Below, in pieces: positions 22,183 through 32,416 of a DNA stretch of 64,000 bases. A program made the position numbers and the translations under genes. The DNA is from Heliocidaris erythrogramma. Taxonomy: Eukaryota > Echinodermata > Echinoidea > Camarodonta > Echinometridae. A model generated the notes under the pieces. That model searched no databases. It was not told the origin of the DNA and saw only the letters and a list, made by a program, of their open reading frames with translations. The stretch's first letter is position 1; every line of letters begins with the position of its first letter. The stretch covers positions 31,997,239-32,061,238 of the forward strand of contig CM046864.1 in the NCBI GenBank assembly GCA_025617745.1, read 5' to 3'.

Positions 22183-23830
22183 TGTGACCCGTCACGTCAA
22201 AATGAGACAGAAGTCGTATTTTTTCAAATTTGATTTGAATATTGAATATTATTGCATATTATTCTCCAGTTCATAAGCTTTAATTTGATATAGGTCAACT
22301 TTAGGGAATGTGTATTAGTGGAGATAATAGATTTTGAAACTCGAGAATAGTAGGGCTCTTGAAAAGTATTTCTTCGAGAAAGACCCTTTCGAAGTTGACT
22401 TCCGTTTTGTCTTCAAGCACCATTTTTTCATCTTTAATGCCAACTAGAAAATGGACCTACAATTTCCTGGTTGAATGAAAGTAGACCTTTTATGGAAAAT
22501 TGGCTTGGATTGTTTAATAATTATTCCACATTTCCAGGAAAGATCTACTTTCATTCAACCATAACATTGTAGGTCCATTTTCTGATTGTAAGAAATACAC
22601 AATATTGTATTGGGGTTTTTCTCAAATAAATATCACGTAAAGTTCATGTAAATACTAACTTAGTTGGTAATTATTTTCATTCAATTATGTTCGCATATGA
22701 CATTAATTTATTTATTTCAGGTCAGAACATAAATGAAACAGTTTCTATTGTTAATACTGAATTGCAGATTGTTCGCAAGTGGTTCATAGCAAACCGTTTG
22801 ACAATTGATTTGGAAAAAAAAAATTCTTATATGATTTTTAAATCAAAAACTTAAATAATCCAGTAATACAAATTCAGATTGGCAATCATAACATTAGAGC
22901 AAACTAAATTCTTCGGGATTGTAACTGATGAAAAACTTACCTGGAAAGAACATGTAAATGATATATCGTCAAAAATAGCAAAGGCTGTTAGTGTGATGTA
23001 TCAAGTGTATAGTCCCCGTGAAAGTATTATTAATGTTATGCAATACAATGATCTTACCTCAATTTTCTTTTCTTCTTGGTCTGTAATGATGCAATATAAA
23101 GAGCAGGATACATTTAAATAGCGCCCTTGTGAACGGAACTTTTGTTTGATAATATTAATTTCATTATGCGAGCTATACCCGCAGCGAGCCTGTCTAGCCC
23201 ACGACATAACTCGACAAAAATATCACGTGACCTGGAGCATCCAATGAATGAAAGACTCGGGTAGCTAGGGGCGTGGCCTTGCGTGTATACAGTAGGCCAT
23301 TTTCGTAATGTATTCAAATTATTACACGTTTGCCGAGTGACAAACTATTACATTTACCTGTAAAAACCTATTTTTTTCTATAGTCAGAATGTGAAATGCA
23401 TGTATAAGGCGTTGTTAGGTTGGACAAACATTTTGGCTTGCCCAACCTAGGAACACTAAATGTATGCAAGCTGCATTCTGATATTGAAATACAATGACTT
23501 GTAACAGGTGGATGTAATAGTTCGTTACTAAGAGTTTGACAAAGTGGTATGCATTAAATTTGAATGCATTACGAAAATGGTCTATTGCTCTCGCTCACTG
23601 TCCGCAAATTCTAACGATTTGACCAAAAATCACTCCAAGAAAAACTGATTTTTCTACCTCTTCCAGTAATATTTAGGACTAGAAGTTTTTGCATGGCATT
23701 CATGAAACATTGCAGATTCAAATACATCAAGAATAATAATTTCCTAAAATTTGGTATTTTTCACGATTTTCCCCTTTTTCTCGAGTTCTAGCCCAGTGAC
23801 TTCTGTCTCATTTGGATGTGACGGGTCACA
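22183..23830. mobile_element. 1.65-kb foldback element carrying a LINE fragment
   Basis: Ends are inverted: 'tgtgacccgtcacgtc' then 'aaatgagacagaagtc' at 22183-22212 against the complement at 23797-23830. Inside are at least two further hairpins: 22446-22491 with 22540-22585 (about 45 bases, near perfect), and 23300-23350 with 23515-23585. A decayed reverse transcriptase lies between the hairpins. No transposase seen, so it is non-autonomous. Confidence 0.75.
22722..23080 (+). pseudogene. LINE reverse transcriptase fragment
   Basis: Across two frames with stops the sequence reads NETVSIVNTELQIVRKWF, IANRLTIDLEK, then TKFFGIVTDEKLTWKEHV and NDISSKIAKAVSVMYQV. This is the region after the catalytic YADD box of a non-LTR reverse transcriptase (thumb side: 'W...N.L.LN..K...F', 'FLG...D..L.W..H'). 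The YADD box and everything upstream are missing. At least two stops and one frameshift make it dead. Same broad CR1/Jockey-like type as 55250-57045, but a different sequence. Confidence 0.8.
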
Positions 23831-23934
23831 TTATGATGGTAAGTGTGTCGACGATTCCGTATCACTTATCTTGGGTCGAATTGTCTGTAAACCCGGTAGC
23901 TAGTGACTCCGTGGACAAAATGCACTTTTATAAA

Positions 23935-24130
23935 TTGATTTTGTATAAAATCAACTTTGGTCGGTGATTTCGCAACGAAATCAACTTTGGTCGGTGATTT
24001 TGTGACGAAATCAACGTTGGTCATTGATTTTGTGACGCAACTTTCGTGACGCAACTTTGGGTGGTGATTTCGTGACGGAATAGAATGTAAAGACTGATTT
24101 TGTGACAAAATCAAATTTTTAAAATGATTT
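23935..24130. repeat. 30-bp minisatellite, about six units
   Basis: The unit 'gattttgtgacgaaatcaac' plus 'tttggtcggt' repeats with substitutions. Each unit carries a small palindrome (gattt...aaatc). Confidence 0.85.
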
Positions 24131-25299
24131 TTTGATTTTGTTTGAATCATTGCATCGTGTACAAAATATTACGTTTTACACTTGGCGCCCCATAATTTTC
24201 GGGTAAGAATTCCTAAATTTCGGGCAAAGAAGGCGTGAGAACATTTTATGTGTTTGCTTGTCATGTAGAAAAAGTAGACATTTTATTGGTATTCGGGCAA
24301 AAACCTCATCGTGGGGTTAGTGCTCCTACGCCTATCCGTGTCTGACTCTAAAAATGAACATAATCAAATCATATTTTTTAAAGAAAAAAAAAAGGAAAAA
24401 ACAACCTGTACATCAAAATAATATTCAATACTCTGTGTGTGCATGACTAGAGATTCATGTACACCGTTCTTATATCAAGTTCATTTCGATTTGTACTTAC
24501 CATAACGGTCTAAAAACTCGGTAAAATGTCAGTCCACATACATAAAATATTGTGACAATTGAGTGACACTGGCTAAAGTCTGTTAATTGGTACTTTTCTG
24601 GTATCGTTAGGTAGAGGAAACCTGTAGCTATCCATCGGCACCAAAATCATTACATTATCATTCCACTCCTCATAAACAAATTATCGAAGGGGGTGGTGGA
24701 AACCACCTCCCCTCCACCCTGCTTGGACACTATGTTACATACAATAGCTTTCGTAGACGAGGGTTATAGGCCTTGACCCTTTCTTGTTTTTATTTCTTTC
24801 AATTGACAAATTACCAGGAAGGGAACGCCCACTATTCAAATTGTCAGTAAAGACGCTATCATCTTGATGTCAATTAGGAACAGTTGATTTATTGGAAAAA
24901 AATATAAAAAGAATCACAGGTCAATAAATGTGATGATTTGTATAAACATAGTTACAGTAGATTTATAAAAATAAACTTTGATCATCTGATGACATTGGTA
25001 TGTATAGAATGCACATCTATATAGGAGTCTGAAGTTAATTCAATTAACTTAAAACCTCAGTTATATATGTTTAAAATAACAAAAACTACCAAACATTGGC
25101 AAAAGACAAGAAAAGAAAGTTACCATATTGTGTAGGACCTAAATATTTTGTGAATTCGAAGCACATAATGAAACATGGAAATAGCCAAATCAAGTTAATT
25201 TTAGTCATTTTAAAAATGATTCTAGCAATGTGGCGGACTGGTTTTAGCGATTAAATTGTTTAAACTTACCACGTATTCTGGTTGAAAGAAGGTGTTATC
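24131..25299. other. No gene seen
   Basis: AT-rich; nothing recognised. Confidence 0.45.
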
Positions 25300-25582
25300 C
25301 TATTACTGGTAGTTTTCTGCCGTCAGCTTTTCGTAGGAATTGATGACATGAGTTGTATTGCATACGCATACTTTATCTATGATATAAGGCGCATATGTAT
25401 GTGCCGATCCCAGGGAGTCGGTGTGCGTGATCAGCTTGAACATGCCTTGGTCCAGAACGATTACTCTACGCAGTAGTCGAGGAGGCAAAACAACACTGAC
25501 TTCTCTCAAGGTCGATGTAACTGCTAGACTCGACGCAGTCGTTTAATCATTCATAACCTCTCAAAATATTCACAAGAAGCAA
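25300..25582 (+). other. Possible 5' non-coding exon
   Basis: Less AT-rich than its surroundings and ends at a textbook donor, 'caag|gtgagtatcg', at 25583. All plus frames contain stops near the donor, so if transcribed it is untranslated leader. On the minus strand a 69-codon frame (25303-25509; VSVVLPPRLLRRVIVLDQGM) overlaps but has no acceptor. Start undefined. Confidence 0.3.
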
Positions 25583-25589
25583 GGTGAGT

Positions 25590-25990
25590 ATCGATTAAGA
25601 AGGGTAAAATGAAAGAAAAACAAAGAATAATATAAAGCATATAAAATGAGGAAATGTTAGGACAAAAACAAAGATTAACATGATAAAAATTAGAAAGACA
25701 AAAATAAAAGAAGGATAAATACAAAGAGTTACATTAGAAAAAATAGAAAGAGAAAAAGGTAGAAGGGGGATAAAACCTTAGAATAACATAAGGAAAGAGA
25801 TTAGGAAAAACAAGAAAAGAAAAGAGAAGAAGGTATAAGGAAAAGCAAACCCAACATTAGGAAAAATAGAAGGACAAGCAGATAGAATGAAAAACATAAA
25901 ATAACATAGAGAAATACCGACGGATAAAATCGAAGAACAACATAAGCAAGATAGATATGAGAGCAGAAATTCGCTAAATTCGCTAAAGAC
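25590..25990. repeat. A/G-rich 'gaaagatagaaggacaag' repeat, copy 1
   Basis: Degenerate tandem phrases of about 50 bases ('aacataaggaaagagatta', 'aagaaggtataagg'). Larger array at 29620-30740 and a related block at 52190-52540. Confidence 0.7.
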
Positions 25991-26036
25991 TACATTCCCA
26001 ATAAATGAAAATGAAAAAAAAAATCCATTTATTTTA

Positions 26037-26262
26037 GTATTCTGAGTAACAGTCTTACTCCCATAGAGAATTAAATTCAACAGCTCCTGCTACTATCTTA
26101 TATTCTCCTTTTTACTACGTGCTATGCACTACCACACCTATATGTCCACTGGTTAGATGGTTATTTAGTCTGCAAATACATGATTTTCTTTTAGTGGGGA
26201 CTTTGTCTTACATTTGCCAAATCTCCATTTAAAAATTCAATTATGGTTAATGTCATTAAAAG
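26037..26262. repeat. Segmental duplication, copy 1 left part
   Basis: From 'tattctgagtaacag' to 'taatgtcattaaaagtt' this matches 30789-31016 at well above 90 percent by eye. In copy 1 it is followed by about 0.94 kb of sequence absent from copy 2. Confidence 0.9.
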
Positions 26263-26420
26263 TTAAAGTAGAACGTTGATGATTTTAAATATTGGCTTAA
26301 TACTTATTATTGCATAGATGGCATAAATTAAACAAGGTTATCCAAATTCAACGCTTGGAAACATTTGAAGTAATGATTATTATCAATTATAAAACGGTAA
26401 AATACAGCCCCCGATATAGC

Positions 26421-26617
26421 AGCTGAAGAGCTCCTCGAACGCTGCTGAGATATGTGACGACACACCATGGACCAGTCCTGTCTAAGCAGAAGATGTCCCA
26501 TAACATCTTACACATTTTTCAGAGCCTATTTTGTCATCTCCTCTTCACTTATTTCTCTTCCTTCACTAGCGTTAGTCTTAATGTTAGTCTGTTGCCTCAC
26601 TCTTAACTTCGTGTATG
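26421..26617 (+). CDS. Candidate first coding exon with signal anchor
   Basis: An acceptor-like 'atatagcag' (26420) precedes a 46-base leader and an ATG at 26467 in an excellent Kozak context (acaccATGG). The frame reads MDQSCLSRRCPITSYTFF and then a hydrophobic stretch (ISSSLISLPSLALVLMLVCC), as expected for a type II anchor. It could exit at 'tatg|gtatta' (26618, phase 1) or simply end at the TAA at 26655. A plus-strand type II protein could belong with the fucosyltransferase fragment 9.5 kb downstream, since GT10 enzymes are type II, but no catalytic exons are found between them. Speculative. Confidence 0.3.
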
Positions 26618-27207
26618 GTATTATTTTGATGAAAAATGCAGCGTTAAAAAAATAAAGGAATCAGTCACTTGTAAACAAAATAAGACGCCATTGTATTTTC
26701 AGCTGCTTGCACCGGGGCATGTTCGGCGTTTCAAGAGGGAACGAATACCATCCTGCTATTATTCGGAGGGCTTTTCAATTTGAAAGTGGGGTGTATTTCA
26801 TTGATCATTGACCCATCTCCTGTGTATTTACAATCAAACGGTTTTAGCTATCAGAATCAGTTTCACTTTCCCTTTATTATGGTGTGAAATAAGGTCATGT
26901 TTAAATACACCAAACTCTTTATAATTTGATAAATAATTGCATTGCAATTACGTTCATTCGTTATAGGACGTCGTCTGCTTAAGCAGGATCGATCCCGAGT
27001 GTGACGACATCAAAACATCGCTATATTTCTGGCAAATCCTCGGATATTCCAGATGCTGAGAAGAGCTTTTATTTGTGTTGTTTTTATAATCATCAGATAC
27101 GCAGTTGACATAAAACTTATACGATTGCCATCTGTAAGCTTCCCAGTTTCTAGTGATACATTAATTGCCATATTTGTGATTTTCTTTGAATAGCTACTTT
27201 AATTTAC
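26618..27207. other. Present only in copy 1 of the duplication
   Basis: No supported gene. A frame after an acceptor-like 'ttgtattttcag' (26702) stays open for about 58 codons in the phase that would match the exon above, but the intron would be only 85 bases. Confidence 0.3.
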
Positions 27208-27300
27208 TTTTTTCCCCCTTGACATAACCATTCAGCTTTTGCAGATTTAATCTCGGGAGGTGCATCTTACTAGCAACATGTCCTATGTATAATGTAGGGG
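27208..27300. repeat. Segmental duplication, copy 1 right part
   Basis: 'cttgacataaccattcag' to 'cttactagcaacatgt' matches 31030-31095. It leads directly into the 52-bp array in both copies. Confidence 0.9.
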
Positions 27301-27417
27301 TGTCCCTCACAATTGATTTCATATTTGCATGGTTTCTTTTTTAATGTACTATTTCAAAGATTTATTTATAAAAAATTATCTTTTGTATTATTATTTGTCT
27401 CACTTAATTCTTTAATT

Positions 27418-28345
27418 CTTCCCCTAGTAGTACTCGGTGTGAGGATAGCGAGTATACATGACAGCTGCCCTTCCCCTAGTAGTACTGGGTGCGTGGATAG
27501 CGAGTATACTCGCTAGCTGCCCTTCTCCTACTAGTAGTGGGTGCATGGATAGCGAGAATACTCGCTAGTTGCCCTTCCCCTACTAGTAGTGGGTGCATGG
27601 ATAGCGAGTATACTCGCTAGCTGCCCTTCCCCCTATTAGTACTGGGTGCGTGGAAAGCGAGTATACTCGCTAGCTGCCCTTCCCCTAGTAGTACTGGGTG
27701 CATGGATAGCGAGTATACTCGCTAGCTGCCCTTCCCCTACTAGTACTGGGTGCGTGGATAGTGAGTATACCCGCTAGCTGCCCTTCCCCTACTAGTACTG
27801 GGTGCGTGGAAAGCGAGTATACTCGCTAGCTGCCCTTCCCCTAGTAGTACTGGGTGCATGGATAGCGAGTATACTCGCTAGCTGCCCTTCCCCTTCTAGT
27901 ACTGGGTGCGTGGATAGTGAGTATACCCGCTAGCTGCCCTTCCCCTACTAGTACTGGGTGCGTGGAAAGCGAGTATACCCGCTATAGCTGCCCTTCCCCT
28001 AGTAGTACTGGGAGCGTGGATAGCGAGTATACTCGCTAGCTGCCCTTCCCCTACTAGTACTGGGTGCGTGGATAGCGAGTATACTCGCTAGCTGCCCTTC
28101 TCCCTACTAGTACTGGGTGCGTGGATAGTGAGTATACTCGCTAGCTGCCCTTCCCCTACTAGTACTGGGTGCGTGGAAAACGAGTATACTCGCTAGCTGC
28201 CCTTCCCCTACTAGTACTGGGAGCGTGGATAGTGAGTATACTCGCTAGCTGCCCTTCCCCTACTAGTACTGGGAGCGTGGATAGTGAGTATACTCGCTAG
28301 CTGCCCTTCCCCTAGTAGTACTGGGTGCCTTGTTCGCTACCAGGA
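27418..28345. repeat. 52-bp minisatellite, about 17 units
   Basis: The unit reads 'cttcccctactagtactggg', 'tgcgtggatagcgagtatac', 'tcgctagctgcc'. Units differ by a few substitutions (gcatgg/gcgtgg, gatagc/gaaagc, agcgag/agtgag). Each contains the perfect 18-base palindrome 'tagcgagtatactcgcta', so single strands could form regularly spaced hairpins. A second array lies at 31105-31608. Confidence 0.95.
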
Positions 28346-28413
28346 TTTAGCGAATAGAACAGCTAACAGCGCTCGAACGTTAATAATATGGTCAGAGGAT
28401 TTAGCGAGTATAA
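28346..28413. repeat. Degenerate edge of the array
   Basis: 'gctaacagcgctcgaacg' followed by 'taataatatgg' and 'agcgagtata'. Similar phrases recur twice at 29454-29580, on the other side of the inserted element, so they were one block before insertion. Confidence 0.6.
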
Positions 28414-29452
28414 GGCTGGGTTCACATAGAAGTATACTATTCGGGTATACGGTGCACGTTTTCGAGGGCACGCGAATAGCTTGAATCGAACAATAGGATT
28501 TCCTAATACCGGGTCACATGAGAGGGCACTATACGAAAATGCCGTATAGCTGCGTATAGCTGCGTATAGTATAGTATAGTGGGAATCGTACTTGTTCGAT
28601 TTTCGTGCAGCGTATACAGACGTGGCAGGTGGTGTTCTGAATTTCCCTATAATATTTACTGTGTGCGTTGGTTAAATGAGGTAAGTTCAAATGAAATGAT
28701 TTCTTGGTACTCATTTTATTGGAATTTCTTAGCACATGCCGTCATATTTAAGTTATCCAACACTTTAGGGTTACTATGTCAAATGCCCCCCCCCCCTTTT
28801 TTTTTTTAACTGAAAGAAAAATATCTCATGCACATTCTGTGTGATTTATGTGGGCTCTGCATTTTTCTTTCTTTCTTGTTTGACCTTGAAAGGATTGAAG
28901 ACACAAGGTCAAAATGGCTCAACTAACCCGCAGCGCGGGTTAATTGAGCCATGTTGTTGTGTATAGTCGAGCAACATTTAACTAATTACTTAATTATTCT
29001 TATAATAAGTTAAATAATGTGGAAATAGATTTAATTAAAGAAAATATTGTTTATAAAATGATTTCTTTATTATTTCACTTTTGATAAGAGTTCACAGAGC
29101 TGGGATGGGGGAGTAGAATCAAGCTACCCCCCCCCCCCCCCCCCCACCATGAAAAATGACGTCATCAAAGCGAAAATAGGAATAATTGATAAAATCAATT
29201 AGGCTGATTCATGTTTGAAATGTTAAAATATATATTTGGAAACATAACTACAGTATTTCGAATCACATCCCCCAACCCCCCCCCCCCCCAACAAAAAAAT
29301 AGTTTTTAGTGTGTAAAATCATATGGCTCAAATATTAAAGTAGGACACGCGTGCTACCTTTATGTGACCCGCCATGCCCGTATAGCGTATAGCGAATAGC
29401 GAATAGCGAATAGAGAATACCGTATACCGTATACTTCTATGTGAACCCAGCC
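28414..29452. mobile_element. Harbinger-like terminal-inverted-repeat element
   Basis: Ends are 'ggctgggttcacatagaagt' (28414) and the exact complement ending at 29452. The flanks are TAA on both sides (28411-28413 and 29453-29455), the 3-bp TWA duplication typical of PIF/Harbinger. The ends also carry 'gtataccgtatac' type short repeats. The 1.04-kb interior has no transposase; it holds a C20 run (about 29127). Non-autonomous. Confidence 0.85.
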
Positions 29453-29619
29453 TAACCGCTAACAGCGCTCAAACACTTATAATATGAGGAGAGGAGATAG
29501 CGAGTATAGCTAGCAACGCTCGAACCCTTTATAATATGGGGAGATCAGATAGCGAGTATACTCACTATTACAACCTGCACTACTAGATACTGGTAGCAGT
29601 TTGCCGCTAACAATTAAAA

Positions 29620-30745
29620 AGGGAAGACGGTATAAGGATTAAAAAACATAAGGAAATATAGAACGACAAGAAGATAGAAGCAAAACAAAGAATAACCCTC
29701 GGAAAGTTAGAAAGACAAGAAAATAGAAGGAAAAACAGAGAATATCATGAGGAATTTATGGAAGGATAAAAACAAGAAATAAAATAAAAAAGATAGAAAG
29801 TGAAAATAAAAGGATAACAAAAATGGAACAAGGAAAGATAGGAAGAGAAGAAGCTAAATGGAAAACATAAAATAACATAATGAAGAGAAAAAGATGAAAT
29901 GTAAAAGGAAAGGCAAAGAATAACATAAGGAACTATAGAAAGAGAGGGGGGAAAAGAGGGATAAAAGCAAGGAATAACATAAGGAAAGAAAGAAGGGGAA
30001 AAAGACAGAAGGAAAATTGAGAGTCACATAAGGAAAGATAAAAAGAAGAGAAAGTATAAGGACAAAACATAAGGAAACTAGAAAGACAAGAAAATAGAAG
30101 GGGGAAAAGATTATCATAAGGAAAGATGAGATAAGAACAAAATAATATTGAAATACGAAAGATAAAAATTGAAAATTATAAAAAAAATATAAAAACAAAG
30201 GAACAAAGAAAGATAGAAAGAGAAGAAGAATAACACAAGGAAAGATAGAATTGGGAAAATACAGAAGGAGGAAAACAAAGAATAGCACAAGGAAAGACAT
30301 AAGGGACAAGAAAGAATAACATAAGAAAGATCAAAAGGGGAAATTGTGAAAGGATAAAAACAAAAAATAACTTAAGGAAAGATATAAGGGCACACAAAGA
30401 ATTACATAAAGAAGACAGAAAGAGGAAATGATGGATAAATAAAAAACAACGAATAGCATAAGACATGATAGAAAGAAAGGCAGATAAGAGGAAAAACTAA
30501 GAATAACATAAGGAAAGAGATTAAGAAAGGAAAACAGAAGGGGGAAAAACAAATAACATAACGAAATATATAAGGAAAAGCAAAACCAACAAAAGGAAAG
30601 ATAGAAGGACAAGCAGATAGAATGAAAAACAAAGAATGACATAAGAAACGATAGAAAGACAGGAAGATAGAAGAAAAACATAAAATAACATAGAGAAATA
30701 CCGAAGGATAAAATCAAAGAACACCATTATGTAAGAGAGATACAT
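29620..30745. repeat. A/G-rich minisatellite, larger array
   Basis: Some twenty degenerate units of about 45-55 bases around 'gaataacataaggaaagata' and 'gaaagacaagaagatagaag'. Long Phe/Leu-rich frames on the minus strand are only a consequence of this purine bias. Confidence 0.85.
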
Positions 30746-30769
30746 TCCCACTAAATGAAAATGAAAAAA

Positions 30770-31104
30770 ATCAATTTACATGTATTTTAGTATTCTGAGC
30801 AACAGTTTTACTCCCATAGAGAATTTAATTCAATAGCTCCTGCTACTATCTTACATTCTCCTTTTTACTACGTGCTATGCACTACCACACCTATATGTCC
30901 ACTGGTTAGATGGTTATTTAGTCTGCAAATACATGATTTTCCTTTAGTGGGGACTTTGACTTACATTTGCCAAATCTCCATTTTAAACTTCAATTACGGT
31001 TAATGTCATTAAAAGTTTTTTTACTTTTTTCCTTGACATAACCATTCAGCCTTTGCAGATTTAATCTCGGGAGGTGCATCTTACTAGCAACATGTTCCAT
31101 GCAT
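30770..31104. repeat. Segmental duplication, copy 2
   Basis: Matches 26037-26262 and then, after a 0.94-kb gap relative to copy 1, 27208-27300. The A/G-rich array precedes it and the 52-bp array follows it, in the same order as in copy 1. Confidence 0.9.
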
Positions 31105-31608
31105 AGTACTTGGTGCGTGGACTAGCGAGTATACTCGCTAGCTGCCCTTCCCCTACTTGTCCCGGGTGCGTGGATAGCGAGTATACTCAGTAGCTGCCCT
31201 TCCCCTACTAGTACTGGGAGCGTGGATAGTGAGTATACTCGCTAGCTGCCCTTCCCCTACTAGTTCCGGGTGCGTGGATAGCGAGAATACTCGCTAGCTG
31301 CCCTTCCCCTACTAGTAGTGGGTGCATGGATAGCGAGTATACTCGCTAGCTGCCCTTCCGCCTACTAGTACTGGGTGCGTGGAAAGCGAGTATACTCGCT
31401 AGCTGCCCTTCCCCTAGTACTACTGGGTGCATGGATAGCGAGTATACTCGCTAGCTGCCCTTCCCCTACTAGTACTGGGTGCATGGATAGCGAGTATACT
31501 CGCTAGCTGCCCTTCCCCTACTAGTACTGGGAGCGTGGATAGTGAGTATACTCGCTAGCTGCCCTTCCCCTACTAGTACTGGGAGCGTGGATAGTGAGTA
31601 TACTCAGG
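31105..31608. repeat. 52-bp minisatellite, second array (about 9-10 units)
   Basis: Same unit and palindrome as 27418-28345. It stops in mid-unit ('gagtatactca') where the foldback arm at 31611 begins. Confidence 0.95.
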
Positions 31609-31614
31609 GGCATC

Positions 31615-32130
31615 TCGTTTTTCCGAAGGTTCGTTTTTCCGAAGGTTCGTTTTTCCGAAGGTTCGTATTTCCGAAGGTTCGTATTTCCGAAACACTAATT
31701 TCCCATGCCTGGGGGTTCATAATTCCGAAAATGAAAAAGGGTTCGTAATTCCGAACATTTGTTGCATTATTCCGAAGGTTCGTTATTCCGAAGGTTCGTT
31801 TATCCGAAGGTTCGTTTATCCGAAGGTTCATAATTCCGAAAATGAAATAGGGTTCATATTTCCGAAGGTTCGTATTTCCGAAAATGAAAAACGGTTCATA
31901 ATTCCGAAGGTTCGTATTTCCGAAAATGAAAAAGGGTTCGTATTTCCGAAAATGAAAAAGGGTTCGTATTTCCGAAAATAAAATAAGGTTCGTATTTCCG
32001 AAAATGAAAAAGGGTTCGTATTTCCGAAAATGAAATAGGGTTCGTATTTCCGAAAATGAAATAAGGTTCGTATTTCCGAAAATGAAATAGGGTTCGTATT
32101 TCCGAAAAATGAAATAGGGTTCATAATTCC
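31615..32130. repeat. Left arm array, 16-bp then 26-bp units
   Basis: 26-bp unit 'ttcgtatttccgaaaatgaa' plus 'aaaggg'. The 261-codon minus-strand frame across it is satellite translation, not a gene. Confidence 0.9.
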
Positions 32131-32158
32131 TGTTAAAAAAAGGCGAATTCATCAGGAG

Positions 32159-32416
32159 CAGAGGTGTAGCAACGGGGGGGGGGGGGGGGGGCGGGCACGC
32201 CCCCACCCCTCCCTCATCGGATGGCGAAAAAATAAGAAAAAAAAGAAAGAAAAAGGAGTAGGAAAGAAGACGGTTGGACCCCTTCCGGCAACCCCCCCCC
32301 CCCCCAACCCTCTTCCACCAGCGGCTTCTTAGATTAGCTTTAAGATTATTCCAAAAGACTTGTGCCTCCAATGGTGCCAGTGCTCCCACAATGGCTAGAC
32401 TCTAGCTACGCCACTG
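32159..32416. mobile_element. 258-bp MITE with 'cagaggtgtagc' ends
   Basis: Starts 'cagaggtgtagc' and ends 'gctacgccactg', an imperfect 12-base inverted repeat. Contains G19 and C15 runs. The ends resemble the common 'CAGkGGCGTAGC' MITE type of animal genomes (recalled). A related end ('caggggcgtaac') lies at about 54914. Confidence 0.7.

Noticed and set aside
27418-28345. Regular repeats with palindromes resembling a CRISPR array
   Set aside because: Units are contiguous with no unique spacers, and the genome is clearly animal. It is a minisatellite.
29854-30751. Several long Phe/Leu/Ser-rich minus-strand frames that look like multi-pass membrane proteins
   Set aside because: They overlap each other in different frames and merely reflect the A/G-rich minisatellite.
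31604-32389. 261-codon minus-strand open frame, the longest after the transposases
   Set aside because: It is the translation of the 16/26-bp satellite and a MITE (endless EIRTLFHFRKYEP-like repeats). No start context, splice sites or domain.
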